Counted from the first letter of the stretch, positions 1 to 10,159 are shown. The stretch is DNA of 64,000 nt from Letharia columbiana (GCF_014066305.1 NW_023501036.1:1561501-1625500); one strand, 5' to 3'. The notes: generated from the sequence alone by a model not told the origin. Program-made: numbers and translations.

Positions 1-382
1 CGTGCATGGGCTCATGATCGTGTCCGAGGGTGAGACGTAGACTTGCTTCGCCCTGTAGTCCAAAAACGCTCGTTAGCCGTCGTCCCTCCCTCTTTAATTC
101 AAACCCAACCCATCCCCATCCCCATCCCCATCCCTCACCACAAGCCTCGCCCCCCCTCCCCCCACAATATGTTCTGACAACGATACGGGAAGCTGGCCCG
201 ACTTACTTGTCCTCCTCCAACCGACTCTGCAGTACCTGCCGGTGATACTCCATGCTCTGCGGCTTGTTGGCGCTCTCTTTCCCCACCGTGTTGGACACCT
301 GGTCGGCCTTGGGCTTCGTGGGCGAGGGGCCCGAGGTGTTGATGTCGCGGGAGGCGAGGGGTTTGGTGGGAGAGGAGGACAT
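1..382 (-). CDS. SPO12-like mitotic-exit regulator, 5' part (gene runs off the window)
   Basis: Two exons read on the minus strand: 207-382 (58 codons plus 2 nt) and 1-52, joined over a 154-bp intron (53-206) with a GTAAGT donor, a GCTAAC branch site and a CAG acceptor. The first exon carries an N-terminal basic/Ser-Pro region and MEYHRQVLQSRLEEDK. The second reads KQVYVSPSDTIMSPCT, the core signature of the Spo12 family: small nuclear/nucleolar proteins that promote mitotic exit downstream of the FEAR network in yeast. The C-terminal part lies beyond base 1. The ATG at 382 is the first in frame and the leader upstream is pyrimidine-rich on the coding strand. The assignment rests on recall of the SPSDxIMSPC motif. 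The 154-bp intron is long for this window. Confidence 0.8.
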
Positions 383-757
383 TTTTGTGTGTGTGAGGTC
401 TGGTGGTGGTTCGCTGGTGGATGAAGGGGGATTTTTGGGGGAGAGGGTGGGTTTGGTGGAAGGGGAGGGTGTTTGTGGGTATGGGGCAGGTTCTGTGAAG
501 GCTTGTGGGGGAGTGTGGAGTGTGTGGGATTTGGGGTTGAGTTGGTGGACAAGGGCTGCTGGTTTTGACTATTTACGTAGGGCTGTTGTGAGGGGCAACC
601 ATTGCGAAGGCAATCGTAAAAGGCTCCGCTGGCTCGCTGGTAGCTTGAATGCTGCAAAATAGTAGTACTAAGGTCAGTGGAAAAGATGAATCGATGCTTG
701 CTCTACATGCTATACATCATAATATCATGGCGCCTTTTCCCGGACCCAAATCCACAT
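383..757 (-). promoter_or_regulatory. Upstream region of the SPO12-like gene, pyrimidine-rich on the coding strand
   Basis: About 375 bp between the SPO12-like start codon and the 3' end of the acyl-CoA dehydrogenase gene. The stretch 383-540 is strongly G/T-rich on the plus strand, so C/A-rich on the transcribed minus strand, as in CT-rich leaders of fungal promoters. A long open frame exists here but its proline/histidine-rich translation is only a product of this skew. I see no other gene. Confidence 0.4.
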
Positions 758-2310
758 CTACAACTTCGACTTCTGCTGCACCCCACTCTCCCTCAACAAC
801 CTCTCCCCCATTTGCTTCTGCCTATCCAACTTCTCCCTAACCTCCGCGCCCCTCTTATTCTCATTCTTCCCCATCTGCTGTAGATGCACCTCATCAGGGC
901 CATCCGCAATCCTTAATGTCCTGATCTGCGCCCACATATTTGCTAGCGGCGTATCCTGACACACACCCGCCCCTCCATAACTCTGGACAGCCCGATCGAT
1001 GACCGTCAATGCCATTTGGGGCACCATGACCTTCGCCTCCGCGATCTCTTTGAGAGCACTCTTCGCGTCTTTTTCATCAATCTTCATAGCGGCGTTGAGC
1101 ACAATCAGGCGGGCGGCGTCGATTTCAAGGCGGGACTTGGCAATCCATTCGAGTATGACGCCGTGCTCAGCGAGCAATTTGCCAAACGGCTTCTTGGTAG
1201 GGTCGTTCACGCGGGCAATCATCCAATCCAAGGCTTTTTCTGCGGCGCCGATAGAGCGCATGGCGTGGTGAATGCGTCCGGGGCCAAGACGGCCTTGGAT
1301 GATTTCGAAGCCGCGGCCTTCGCCGAGGACCATATTTGAGGCAGGTACGCGGACGTTCTCGAAGGTGATGTGGGCGTGGCCGTGAGGAGCGTCGTCGTAG
1401 CCGTAGACGGATAGGACTCGCTTGACGGTTACACCTTTGGTGCCTGCTGGGACAAGGATCACGGATTGTTGCTTGTATACATTTGAGTTGTTGGGATCGC
1501 TTTTGCCCATGACTATGTAGATCTTGCATCGTGGGTCGCCGGCGCCACTGCTCCACCATTTCTGTGACGTCGGTAAGTAAAGGCCAGCAGCTTCTGGGAA
1601 AGCGAACACCGTACCGAGCCATTCAATATGTAGTCATTGCCTTGTTTTGTCATAGATAATGTGATGTTCGTAGCATCGCTAGACGCAACATCTGGTTCGG
1701 TCATGAGGAAAGCGGATCTGATGTCGCCGTTCAAAAGCGGAGTGAGCCATTGCTTCTTTTGAGCCTCGTTGCCGTATTTCGCCAAAACCTCCATGTTACC
1801 AGTATCTGGTGCTGCACAGTTGGTGGCCTATATTATTCTTCAATATCAAAGGGTCTGTAACCTTTTGAAAGCGGTCTCGTACCTCAGAAGCTGTCCTGCA
1901 TTTCCCCATATACTCTGCCATCAACCCATACTCCAAATTCGAGAAGCCTGCCCCCTCCTTGAAGTGATTCTTGGGTAGAAACATATTCCAAAGTCCCAGC
2001 TTTTTAGCCCTGGCTTTCAATTCATCGATTACGGGTGGGTATGTGCTCCATCTTTTCTCGCCCTCCCCCACCTGTGCGTGGAAGAGTACGTCTGCGGGAA
2101 CGCATTCTTCCTCAACGAACTTTTCTACCTGTGTTGCGACAATTAGTAATTGACTGCAATGCAATTGAGATTGTCGGGAAGTACCAAGTTCAGAGTCTCC
2201 TTTGCTCGATCACTGACAGCACCCCGAGCAATGATGGGGATCTTCTCGGCAGCCGTCTGAGGCTTGCGGCTGCTGGCGAGCAGATTCTGGCTGAAGTCAC
2301 TCTTGGACAT
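758..2310 (-). CDS. Acyl-CoA dehydrogenase (ACAD10/11-like), peroxisomal by its C-terminal SKL
   Basis: Four exons on the minus strand: 2185-2310, 1883-2128, 1615-1827 and 758-1561. Introns are 56, 55 and 53 bp with GT-AG ends, and all phases keep the frame. The product is 462 aa, usual for the family. It is a flavoprotein dehydrogenase forming 2-enoyl-CoA from acyl-CoA. Visible family features are the N-terminal helical region ([20 protein letters not shown]), the FAD/substrate strand [17 protein letters not shown] (about residues 160-175), the [20 protein letters not shown] segment and the C-terminal helical domain with [16 protein letters not shown]. The protein ends QQKSKL, a type 1 peroxisomal signal, suggesting peroxisomal beta-oxidation. 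The ATG at 2310 gives [13 protein letters not shown], which continues cleanly into the conserved domain. Exact substrate is unknown. Intron positions were derived by hand. Confidence 0.88.
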
Positions 2311-2455
2311 AATTGCTTACAAGAATGAGTGTAGTTGACAGATGAACATGAGGAGCATCGTGCATGAAAGAAACAGCCTGCGTTCCAGTACGAAATACCC
2401 TTGCCATGCTGCGGCCGGAACTACAGCTCTACGGTCTACCCCACAAACCGTACAC

Positions 2456-2656
2456 TCACTTGCCTCGGCACTGGGCACTGCTGACTCCGCCAATACGGAA
2501 ATCCACCCCAACCTCACCCTCAGAAATCTTGTCAAAATTCATTAAGATATTGACGAAGTGTTTCCTGAAGGTTGTCTCGTCCAGCCTGGCAGATAGATTA
2601 TCGGATGAACGGGCAAAGGAACCTTTGAACTTGGCTTCGAGCGTAAAAGATGCCAT
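2456..2656 (-). CDS. Small hypothetical protein or upstream exon
   Basis: A 66-codon frame with a true ATG at 2656, reading MASFTLEAKFKGSF and then a plausible globular sequence (charged and hydrophobic residues evenly mixed). It ends just where a good donor (GCAA|GTGAGT) occurs, so it may be the first exon of a longer gene rather than a complete ORF. It lies 146 bp upstream of the acyl-CoA dehydrogenase ATG on the same strand. I do not recognise a family and found no convincing second exon. It could equally be a chance frame in a 5' untranslated leader. Confidence 0.3.
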   Translation of the reverse strand: MASFTLEAKFKGSFARSSDNLSARLDETTFRKHFVNILMNFDKISEGEVGVDFRIGGVSSAQCRGK

Positions 2657-3300
2657 CGAGATGTACGAATCTTTAGGTCAAAAGTACCTGTACTCGTAAA
2701 CGAGTAGCTGACGCCAGGACTAGGTTTGTCTGGATGTCGAAATGGATCAACCACCGTTTTGGTACGTCCAGGACATTAGGATCCAGACTATCAGGCACAG
2801 TTCTCAATCTCGACTATGTGACTGAGAAAAAGATTCTGCATCTCGAGGTACTGAAGACAACACGGAAGAGATATTGAGCCACTGAAATCATCTCCGGACC
2901 ACGCAAGTCTCTTCTTGATAGCGTATCCAGCTCAAAGCCCCAAAGTTATGTAGTAACACCACAGTCGTTTTTCCTTTCTCGTTTCGTAGCGTTAGCCATT
3001 ATGCGATGACGAGCTCAAGTTCACTTGATAAACAACGGCCAAATCTCAATAAGGTCATGCCCAGATGAGTCAAAGTCATTGATCATGGATTGGGTCGCAA
3101 GCAATCAAGGGTAGGGCAAGGACAATTAAGCGCACTGGGCAGAATAATCACAAACGCGTTTCCCACTTTTGATATATTCACATATAGCTCAGTGGTAAGG
3201 TTGTTATACAGAGGTATTTATGCGGCAATGAATTGGATCTTCTAGGAAACTGTTTTGTAAATATATATGATATTTGTGGAAATCTAAATGTCTTGTTAAT
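2657..3300. other. Intergenic, no gene seen
   Basis: Normal base composition, no convincing coding frame on either strand and no repeat that I can match elsewhere in the window. It ends at the tRNA-Trp gene. Confidence 0.5.
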
Positions 3301-3423
3301 GGGCCGCTGGCGCAACGGTTTGTTCTCCCGACCTCAGTATGTTTGACCTTCTCCTAACCCTGGTTTAGGTAGCGCGTTCGACTCCAGATCGAAAGGTTAT
3401 CTGTTCAAATCAGGTGTGGCTCA
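3301..3423 (+). tRNA. tRNA-Trp (CCA) with a 51-nt insertion in the D-loop
   Basis: Bases 3301-3317 plus 3369-3423 form a complete 72-nt tRNA. Acceptor GGGCCGC pairs with GTGGCTC, followed by discriminator A. The D-arm is GCGC/GCGC. The anticodon arm is TTCGA-CTCCAGA-TCGAA with anticodon CCA. The T-arm is ATCTG-TTCAAAT-CAGGT. There is no intron at the usual 37/38 site. Instead 51 nt (3318-3368) interrupt the D-loop. Removed as GTTTGT...CTAAC...TTTAG they restore the ordinary D-loop AACGGTA. The insert sits immediately 3' of the A-box promoter. T-runs after 3424 fit a Pol III terminator. The gene may be functional with an unusual intron, or a disrupted pseudogene. Identity as tRNA-Trp is clear from the sequence; the splicing idea is inference. 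Confidence 0.8.
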
Positions 3424-3470
3424 GATTTTGGACATTTTGATTTTGTTTTTGTTTTTGTCTTTTTCTTATC
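3424..3470 (+). terminator. Pol III terminator T-tracts after tRNA-Trp
   Basis: Within 50 bp of the tRNA 3' end there are several T4-T5 runs on the coding strand, the normal RNA polymerase III stop signal. This favours transcription of the interrupted tRNA as a unit. Confidence 0.5.
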
Positions 3471-3861
3471 CTATCATGGCAGCCATCTCCGAGCCTATTC
3501 GACGGAGCTGGGCAGAAAAACATGAAGCGGGGAATAAGCGGGGAATGGGGGGGTGGTATGCCGAAGATGCTCAACTGGACTGCTGATCATCCTGGTGGGG
3601 TGTGCTGTATCACCCTTGCTTACCCAGCGTGAAAGCGGCAGCCCTGGAGAGCAGCTAACTGGTGGGCGCAGAATTGGGTCTTCTTTCCGTGCCAAGACTT
3701 GGCCTTAGGAGGTCGGAATTACAACGGTTCGAAACTAGGACACTTCGGGCGTTTAAAGGCTTCGGAACGTTCCTTGTCTATCTGAGGGTATCTGGAGAAC
3801 AAACGTCTATGAAAATCTTGAACGCCAGCCGATGCTATGCAGCCAAGATAGACAGTGTAAC

Positions 3862-5838
3862 TCACGCCTTTTCAGCTCGCGACGCCTTGTGCTTCCTCTT
3901 CCCTCCGTTGCCATGCTTCTTGGAATTCAGCAGCTTCAATTCTGCAGGATCAATGTTTTTTTCCAATGCCGTCATTGTCTGCAGCTTCCTACCCGTCAGC
4001 TGCCTTTTCCCCTGCTCACTGTACTGGTGATTAAAAGGCATAGTCAAATGTCCGGCACTGCCTTGCCCAGGTCCGAAGAACCTCTTATCAAGCCCGTTTG
4101 ACTTCTCTCCTTGTAGAGGCACTGCAGGAAGCGACTCCGCATCATCCATCAATGAAGGATTCTCCGAGCCGGATATCGAAGCTTCTACCTGTGCTGCTAA
4201 CATGGCCCGCCGCTTCTGCGGAAGATGCTCGACATCGTAAAGATCTCGATTGAACTCTCGTGGATCAACCGGAGGATCACTGGGAGGTGGGTGACAGAAC
4301 AATAGTTTGCCACTCACGTAGTCCTTGAGCACGTAACGCGCAGCTCTCGATTCATCCGGTTGTCCTTGTCCTGTCTTTGCGAATCCTCGAGCAACAGCGT
4401 AAGCGATCAAGATCTCCTCGGCCGTTGGTGTTCCGGTGCCGCCTTCTTCCAGGGGTCGAATCTGCACTTTGACGCCGTAAAGAGCCTCATAGAATGATTG
4501 GGGGATGCGCTGGGCAACGAGCCCTGCGGGTCCCGTAAACTCTCGGAGCTGGTCAATTGGTAAGATTCCATTGCAGACAAGCTCTGCTTTCGTAGTGGCA
4601 AAATTGGGGAAGACAAGTCCAGGGCAATCGCAAAGTATGACTTCCGAGCTGAGATGTATGGTTTGGAAATGCTTCGTCTTGCCCGGCGTTGATGAGACAG
4701 AGACCTTCTTCGCTCCGATAAGTGCGTTAATGGTAGAGGATTTACCAACATTGGGGTAGCCCACGAGACCAATTGTCGTCTTCCGTGGATGTTCCGGGTC
4801 TGTGTTCTCGACGTCTGGAGCATTCTCTAGGAATAAAGCCTCAAGTTCATCTACAGTCAAGATCCTCGTTCGCTGATCCACTTCTTCATCAAGATCCTCC
4901 TCACTTGCCCACTGCTCTTCGTCCTCCTCTGCATCTTGTACATCCAACTTCTCGGCCTCATTAGCGAGCTTGTCACCCGCACCATCTACTACTTCCTCGA
5001 CAGCTTTGTCTGGCACCGCCGAAGCATTCTCGGTCGGCTCTGCATCTATGTCCATTGCCTCATTCATCTCCTTCGCCAGCGAAGCCGAGAAGAACTTGTA
5101 GTTGATCCCTACTCTTTGGAAATAGTTTGCCCAAGCTTCTCTTTGCGGCAAAGTCATCATGTCCGCCTTGTTGACCAATAGTAGATTATTCTTCTTGGGA
5201 TCGACCTCCTTCACATACTTTTCAAGATCTTCTGACCGGAAGAGCAATGGGTTTCTGGCATCCACAATCTGCACCACAAGATCTGACCTCTCGATGACCC
5301 TCCACAACTGCCTCCATACTTCCAAATTCCTCTCGAAGGGCGTCATCAAGAGGTCATTATTTTCTTGTAACTCAGCTAAGCCTCTTCTCCAATCGAGCAG
5401 ACTCGCTCTCTCTTTCTGATCCAACGCTTGCGGTGTAGTGGTCTCGTCCCAAGGTGGCCGCCTTGGTACAGTCAAACGATTCTTGTTCGCGTTTTGCTTT
5501 CTGATAGCTGATCTTTCCTCGGCTGCTGACAAGAGGTATGGATTGCGTTGATCGGTATGTATGATCTTCACATTGTTCATTTTCTCCGCGGTAAAGTCTG
5601 TCCCAGCAAGCTCTGCAGTGCTGAGAAACTCATCAAGAGCACCTTGCTCTGTTACACTTCGCATTTTTACCCATGATGCTTCTTTGGGGGCATTTGTGAC
5701 ATAGGTCTGTCCCTCTTGATCTGTTCTGTGTATTCCTGCCGAGACCTTCTTGCGGTCGTTGCCTTTGCCTCTGCCGAAACGGTCATTCATGAGGCTGTTC
5801 CCCAGCCCCACTGCATTCTTGGATTTGGCGAGCACCAT
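3862..5838 (-). CDS. LSG1: Lsg1 family large-subunit ribosome GTPase
   Basis: Uninterrupted 658-aa frame with an ATG at 5838, usual length for fungal Lsg1. It is a circularly permuted GTPase of the YlqF/YawG class: the G4 motif NKAD (about residue 223) precedes the G1 P-loop GYPNVGKSS (about 361) and G3 DCPGLV (about 405). A long acidic insert (about 265-325) separates them. The N-terminus MVLAKSKNAVGLGNSLMNDR and the basic C-terminus (KKHGNGGKRKHKASRAEKA) are family features. Lsg1 acts in the cytoplasm on pre-60S subunits, releasing the export adaptor Nmd3. No intron is seen. Its neighbours are a tRNA downstream and an MFS gene upstream on the same strand, without functional link. LTV1 at 40-41 kb serves the other ribosomal subunit. 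Confidence 0.95.
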   Translation of the reverse strand: MVLAKSKNAVGLGNSLMNDRFGRGKGNDRKKVSAGIHRTDQEGQTYVTNAPKEASWVKMRSVTEQGALDEFLSTAELAGTDFTAEKMNNVKIIHTDQRNPYLLSAAEERSAIRKQNANKNRLTVPRRPPWDETTTPQALDQKERASLLDWRRGLAELQENNDLLMTPFERNLEVWRQLWRVIERSDLVVQIVDARNPLLFRSEDLEKYVKEVDPKKNNLLLVNKADMMTLPQREAWANYFQRVGINYKFFSASLAKEMNEAMDIDAEPTENASAVPDKAVEEVVDGAGDKLANEAEKLDVQDAEEDEEQWASEEDLDEEVDQRTRILTVDELEALFLENAPDVENTDPEHPRKTTIGLVGYPNVGKSSTINALIGAKKVSVSSTPGKTKHFQTIHLSSEVILCDCPGLVFPNFATTKAELVCNGILPIDQLREFTGPAGLVAQRIPQSFYEALYGVKVQIRPLEEGGTGTPTAEEILIAYAVARGFAKTGQGQPDESRAARYVLKDYVSGKLLFCHPPPSDPPVDPREFNRDLYDVEHLPQKRRAMLAAQVEASISGSENPSLMDDAESLPAVPLQGEKSNGLDKRFFGPGQGSAGHLTMPFNHQYSEQGKRQLTGRKLQTMTALEKNIDPAELKLLNSKKHGNGGKRKHKASRAEKA

Positions 5839-6214
5839 TCTTGCTGCGGTAACAGTATATGATTGTCGGGCGAGTGTGTGGGTGGTACTGCGTAAATAAA
5901 GCAGTCAAGAAAAGGCGGGCAAGACAGCTCGGAGCGCCAAGATATTACATAAGCCGCCCCGGCCTCGGGTACTCTAAGGTCTAAGGTACGCCACCAGCCT
6001 TTCTACCCCCAGGTTCCAGGTCGCCCGCCAGTGTGAATGGACCTCTCCGTATAGAAGACAATAAGGTACCCAGGCCACATACTCGTAAAGTGAATTGGTA
6101 AGGTTTGGAGGTAAACGAGCTGGTCTTGGCAAGACTTAAAATTCTAGAACCATCTTTGTAGCCTATAGTTATGTAATGTATCTAGCGAATGTAATCGGTA
6201 CAGAGCCGAAGCAC
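5839..6214. other. Intergenic, LSG1 promoter region
   Basis: 376 bp between the LSG1 start and the MFS gene 3' end. Both genes are on the minus strand, so this holds the LSG1 promoter. I see no coding frame or repeat. Confidence 0.4.
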
Positions 6215-7954
6215 TCAGGCAGAAGATCTATCTTGACGTTGCCTTCCCGCTTCACTGTCCTCTTCTCCACGACCCTCCTCATCATGTTCGTCCTGTCTCC
6301 CTTCTCCCGGCTTACGACCCGTGAACAGGACTAGTGTCCCAACACCATAAGCCGCGTACATCGACCCCGAAAGCACAAATGTCACCCAAAACATGCGCGA
6401 TTCACCTAATGCTCCAGTAACAATAGTTCCAATGCTCTGGCTATACGTCCTCGCAACATTAGTAATTCCCATGAAAGCGGTACGTTCTGCTGGGGGGAAC
6501 ATAGACGCCACAAAGGCAGTGCGTAGTCCAATGACGCGGGTACATGACTGCAGGATTAGAAAAACTATGGCTAGGGTGGCGGATGGTGAGATTGGTATCA
6601 AAGCACTTGTCACTCCGCGCAGGAGGCTCGCAATTGTCATTGCCTGGAGAGAAAATGTCAGCACGGCATATTGCCTGCTGGAATACGAGGGTCACCTTTA
6701 ATGCCTGAGCGCTTAGATATTGTCGATGCTCCGTGATTGGACAATGCTTGGGGTATATATACGATGAAGAGAAGGGTGTAGATGGTTTTCTCTCGCATGG
6801 CAAACTTCTGATTGAAGAAACATGTAAGCCAAGACCTGCTCCTGTGATCAGCTTCAGAGCATTCACACTCTCCAAAAGTCTAAAAGATCTCACGTAACAA
6901 GCAGCCCCGAACCAACGGCTTCTAGTGCCAGGAGGAAAGTTATCTTTCCAAGTGCTGCCAAAGACTCCTTGCTTGTTGAAGATGCAACCTGCCAGCCCCT
7001 TCTTCCTTTGTCTTTCTTGCCGTCATCCGGCAATAAGCGTGAATTTTCAGATGGTGGCACTGAAGCACTTTCCCCGATGCGCAAGATTGACCGACTTGAT
7101 ATCAATCTCGCAAGCCTGACTGAGCATCAAACACAGTACAATTTTGACTCTTCCGAGAACCCCGTAACCAAAGAAGATGATACGATACGCGCGGGCCGTC
7201 GTCCAGCCGTCTCTCGATTCGAGGGCCTCGATCACCGAGCCAGACACAATGGTACCAAGGGCCTGTCCAATCATGCCAATAAGACTATACCGGGAAAAAG
7301 CCTCGCTACGCGCCGACACTGGGGTAAGCTGAGCGAGTGCGGATACCTCAATGGCACGAAAGGGCCCAATCTCACTCGCACCAAGATGAACCATTGATAG
7401 CTGTCCCAGACCTGATCATCTCCGATGTACGTTTGGTGAAACCATACCTGGGACTTATGACCCCAACAGTCGCCGCGGCGAGCAGCACCCAGAAGTTATT
7501 GCTCAGTCCAAAAACAACGCCACTCATCGTAATTGCGAGAGCACCTAGACATAGCACATTGCGCCTTCCCAATCGATTGGCCGTGAAGGTAAGAAGGACA
7601 CTGAAAAGGATATCACCGAGCAGCGTCAGGGTCATGAACAGCCCGATCTTTGTGTCTGAAAGCCCAAGATCTGCTAGAAACAGCGTCAGGATCAGGGTTG
7701 TGCCACTGTAGGCGAAGAGACGGCTGAATCGCTGGAGGCAGAGAACTTTGAAGTCGCGGGTGGATTGGTACAAAGTTATGACTCCTACTTCGTTGCTGAG
7801 TCGTGTGCAAGAGCGCGCTACCACATTTCTGGCCGCTCTGAATAGCCTCTCGGTAGCTTTAAAGCAGACTCCGAGCGTTTGCCTGAAAACCTTCAATGCT
7901 CTGCCCGTCCAGAGTGGATGTTTGCGAGGAGCCTGAGCGTTTTAATCCCGTCAT
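6215..7954 (-). CDS. Major facilitator superfamily transporter, possibly decaying
   Basis: Multi-exon gene on the minus strand. Recognisable parts in order are: RLFAYSGTTLILTLFLADLG and IGLFMTLTLLGDILFSVLL with the loop motif NRLGRRN; SEIGPFRAIEVSALAQLTPV; YSLIGMIGQALGTIVSG; a cytoplasmic loop (SENSRLLPDDGKKDKG); a region around SWLTCFFNQKF; and the last membrane segments (FLILQSCTRVIGLRTAFVAS, FWVTFVLSGSMYAAYGVGTLVLF) before a charged tail. Plausible introns are near 7395-7465, 7060-7120 and 6850-6895. The junction near 6650-6690 keeps the frame only with a non-canonical splice, and the likely N-terminus (ATG at 7954) meets an in-frame TAA. The gene may therefore carry small lesions. It belongs to a fungal MFS family of unknown substrate. 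Exon ends are approximate. Confidence 0.65.
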
Positions 7955-8865
7955 TCTACCTGAGTTCCCCCATTCAGCCCTCCTGCCACATTCGTTTGGG
8001 TACTTAGTAGATCATTCAATTGCGTGTACCAGGTATGCGTGGTTGTGTGTGTGTGTGTTTGTATAGCCGCCCCTCTAGCCATAGTGCAAATGTTTGGGGC
8101 CCCAACTGCAACCAGATACCAGTACACTCTGCAGTCCACATCTCTTCACCCTCGAGCTTCCGTCTAACCGAATCCTAGTCTGAATAATCCACTACATACA
8201 CACTGACGTCTAGATCCTCATTGTATACCTAACGTAAGAGAGAGAGCAGTGAGGATTGCCGAATCCAAATGATAAGGCTTATCGACTATTTAAACTCTAG
8301 CCTCCAGGGAACCCTCTACAGGATCAACACCAGCGACTGCGTATTACGCGCATTAGATTCAGGGCGAAAAATGATTGCGGGGTGCATGCTTAGCGCCTTG
8401 GGGTTATGTGCATGCCTATGGCTTTACCCATAGAGGGTATGTCTTCGGGATGCGTCGCGATAAAGTTGGGTCTGCTCCAGCAGCTCCCAGTGCTAGGCGC
8501 AGGGCACTTTAAGTTTTAGCACATTGGATAGCTTTCTTGTCTGGTCCACCTTCTGCAGAGAGTTTCATACGCACGACTTCGACCGAAGGTCGAGTAGTTC
8601 GTATCTACACATGGGTTACCGATCGACGAGGGTAGCAAGATATTCGACGACTGTGAGAGGGGTGATGCTCGCTATCGCTGTCATTGATAACGATCGTTGA
8701 GAAAGTGTGATCGCCGTATCCTGCCGATTCTCTTTTGTCTGATGGTGACACAAACGGGACGCTTATACACTTGATGAAACGAGCAAACAGCGCCCACAGA
8801 GGCACGTACAGAAGCTAGCAAGTGCCACCCTCGACCCAAATATCATTTGCCGGACGGGCCCTCCT
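7955..8865. other. Intergenic, contains a (GT)n microsatellite
   Basis: About 0.9 kb without a supported gene. A short TG repeat lies at 8043-8062. Base composition is normal, with no RIP signature and no long repeat matched inside the window. Confidence 0.4.
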
Positions 8866-9156
8866 TCAGGATAAAATCGATTCTTGTCCAGAATGAACAA
8901 CGAAGCCCAAGTTCGCCGATCGACCAAGTCAGTGGTCCTAGGGAAGGCGAAGGTGATGAGCTATGAGGACCTCAGCGAGGCACGAGTGAAGCGTGCTGCG
9001 AAAGATAAAGCTAGCGAGGGCAAGGGAAAACGCGGTCGTAAGCGCAAGAGTCCTGCACCAGAGCCAAAGACCAAAGTGGCGCGGATGAGCGAAGTGCCAG
9101 AGCCATGGAGGGCCCCGGTGGCGCGGATGGTCGTGGAAGATTGGATTGCCGCATAA
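8866..9156 (+). mobile_element. Fot1/pogo-type transposase, C-terminal remnant
   Basis: The frame reads FLSRMNNEAQVRRSTKS, then VVLGKAKVMSYEDLSEARV, a strongly basic stretch (GKGKRGRKRKS) and EPWRAPVARM before a stop at 9156. This matches from memory the C-terminal tail typical of fungal Fot1/pogo (Tc1/mariner-class) DDE transposases. An in-frame TAA near 8872 cuts it off from any upstream part, and no catalytic domain is present in the preceding kilobase. It is a short relic in otherwise genic DNA and shows no strong RIP bias, unlike the tracts to the right. Confidence 0.6.
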
Positions 9157-9394
9157 GGGATGGAGAATCTTTGCTCTGTTCTTCAGCCTGGATCCTTTTG
9201 AGGCAGGCTCGCGCAGGCCGCGACCTGTTGCTGTACAGTAGAGAGTGGGCCTTTGGGTCGCACCTTTGGCGCAATGGAAGAGGAATTACAATGACCTCCT
9301 AATAGTGGACACGTGTCTTCCTCTCCATGTTTGAGCAGCCACAGGCAAAGATTGCTTTCACAATTGTCGCTTGTTTTGGTGAATGTAGATGAAT

Positions 9395-10159
9395 TCAGTC
9401 AGCCGCTCTTCTCCAAAAGTCACTATCATTGTCAAAATCATAATTATCGTCATCATCATCACGACTCCTATGATAGCCATAATCATCATTTCCAAAGTCA
9501 CTGAAATTCCTGTCGGAGTCCTCTTCCACATATTCTGCAATACTGATTGTCCATCCGTGACTCTCCATTTTCCTTCGTATATGATCACTCGGGCCGTCTT
9601 CATACACCTCAACGATGACCTCTTGTAGGGACGAAATGGCTCTGAAGTGAGTATTGACCAGCTTTAAAGCCTCAATAACGACCTTGGGGTTGTCTAGTGC
9701 GTCGAGCCTAAGCTCCATGGCATTTGTGCTATATAGGGACGTCGTGAGCGTGCTCAAATTGGCGCAGCGGCTCTGTATGTTCGCGAGGATGCTAACGCTA
9801 TCGTCCTCGAGGGTGACAACGCTATCGTCCTCGAGGGTGACATCACCGGGGTCTAGATAGAGGAATTTCGGAAAGTCGACACAGATATGTCGGATATAGT
9901 CTGCGTTGTTTCGGCCGATTTGCCCGAGGAACGAGGCTACGTCCTCAGGGGTGCGCGTGGTAAAATCGAAGCGATTCTGGGCGTAGAATACCGAGCTGGC
10001 TTCGCGGTGGATAGTCTTGTTCACGTGGAGGAGCTCAGGGGTCAGCTTCCGTCGTAAATAGTAATCAACCCAGGGATCGATTAGTTCTTGGTGCAATAAG
10101 ACCAGCTCATAGATCTGATCGCGAAGTTCGCGGGAGAGGCTGAAGAAGTTGCATGACAT
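9395..10159 (-). CDS. 2EXR/F-box-like fungal protein of unknown function
   Basis: A 254-aa single-exon frame. The in-frame ATG at 10159 (MSCNFFSLSRELRDQIYELVL) is preferred; the open frame extends upstream only through non-ATG codons. The N-terminus FxxLxxELRDQIYEL..., followed by LLHVNKTIHREASSVFYAQNRFDF, is the pattern of the large fungal 2EXR family of uncharacterised proteins. The C-terminus is acidic and low in complexity (Asp/Asn/Tyr-rich: DDDDDNYDFDNDSDFW). An 8-residue unit (VTLEDDSV) is duplicated exactly at the DNA level (9794-9841). A fragment matching the last 30 or so residues recurs at 32.6 kb. The family expands and decays quickly in fungi. No function can be given. Confidence 0.75.
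   Translation of the reverse strand: MSCNFFSLSRELRDQIYELVLLHQELIDPWVDYYLRRKLTPELLHVNKTIHREASSVFYAQNRFDFTTRTPEDVASFLGQIGRNNADYIRHICVDFPKFLYLDPGDVTLEDDSVVTLEDDSVSILANIQSRCANLSTLTTSLYSTNAMELRLDALDNPKVVIEALKLVNTHFRAISSLQEVIVEVYEDGPSDHIRRKMESHGWTISIAEYVEEDSDRNFSDFGNDDYGYHRSRDDDDDNYDFDNDSDFWRRAAD
9794..9841. repeat. Perfect 2 x 24-bp tandem duplication inside the 2EXR gene
   Basis: Two identical 24-bp units (9794-9817 and 9818-9841) add eight codons in frame, giving a doubled TLEDDSV motif. Exact identity suggests a recent slip or duplication event. Confidence 0.9.

Noticed and set aside
94..657. 187-codon minus-strand frame
   Set aside because: It overlaps the SPO12-like exon in another frame, is Pro/His-rich from a G/T-skewed strand, and has no ATG-anchored conserved part.
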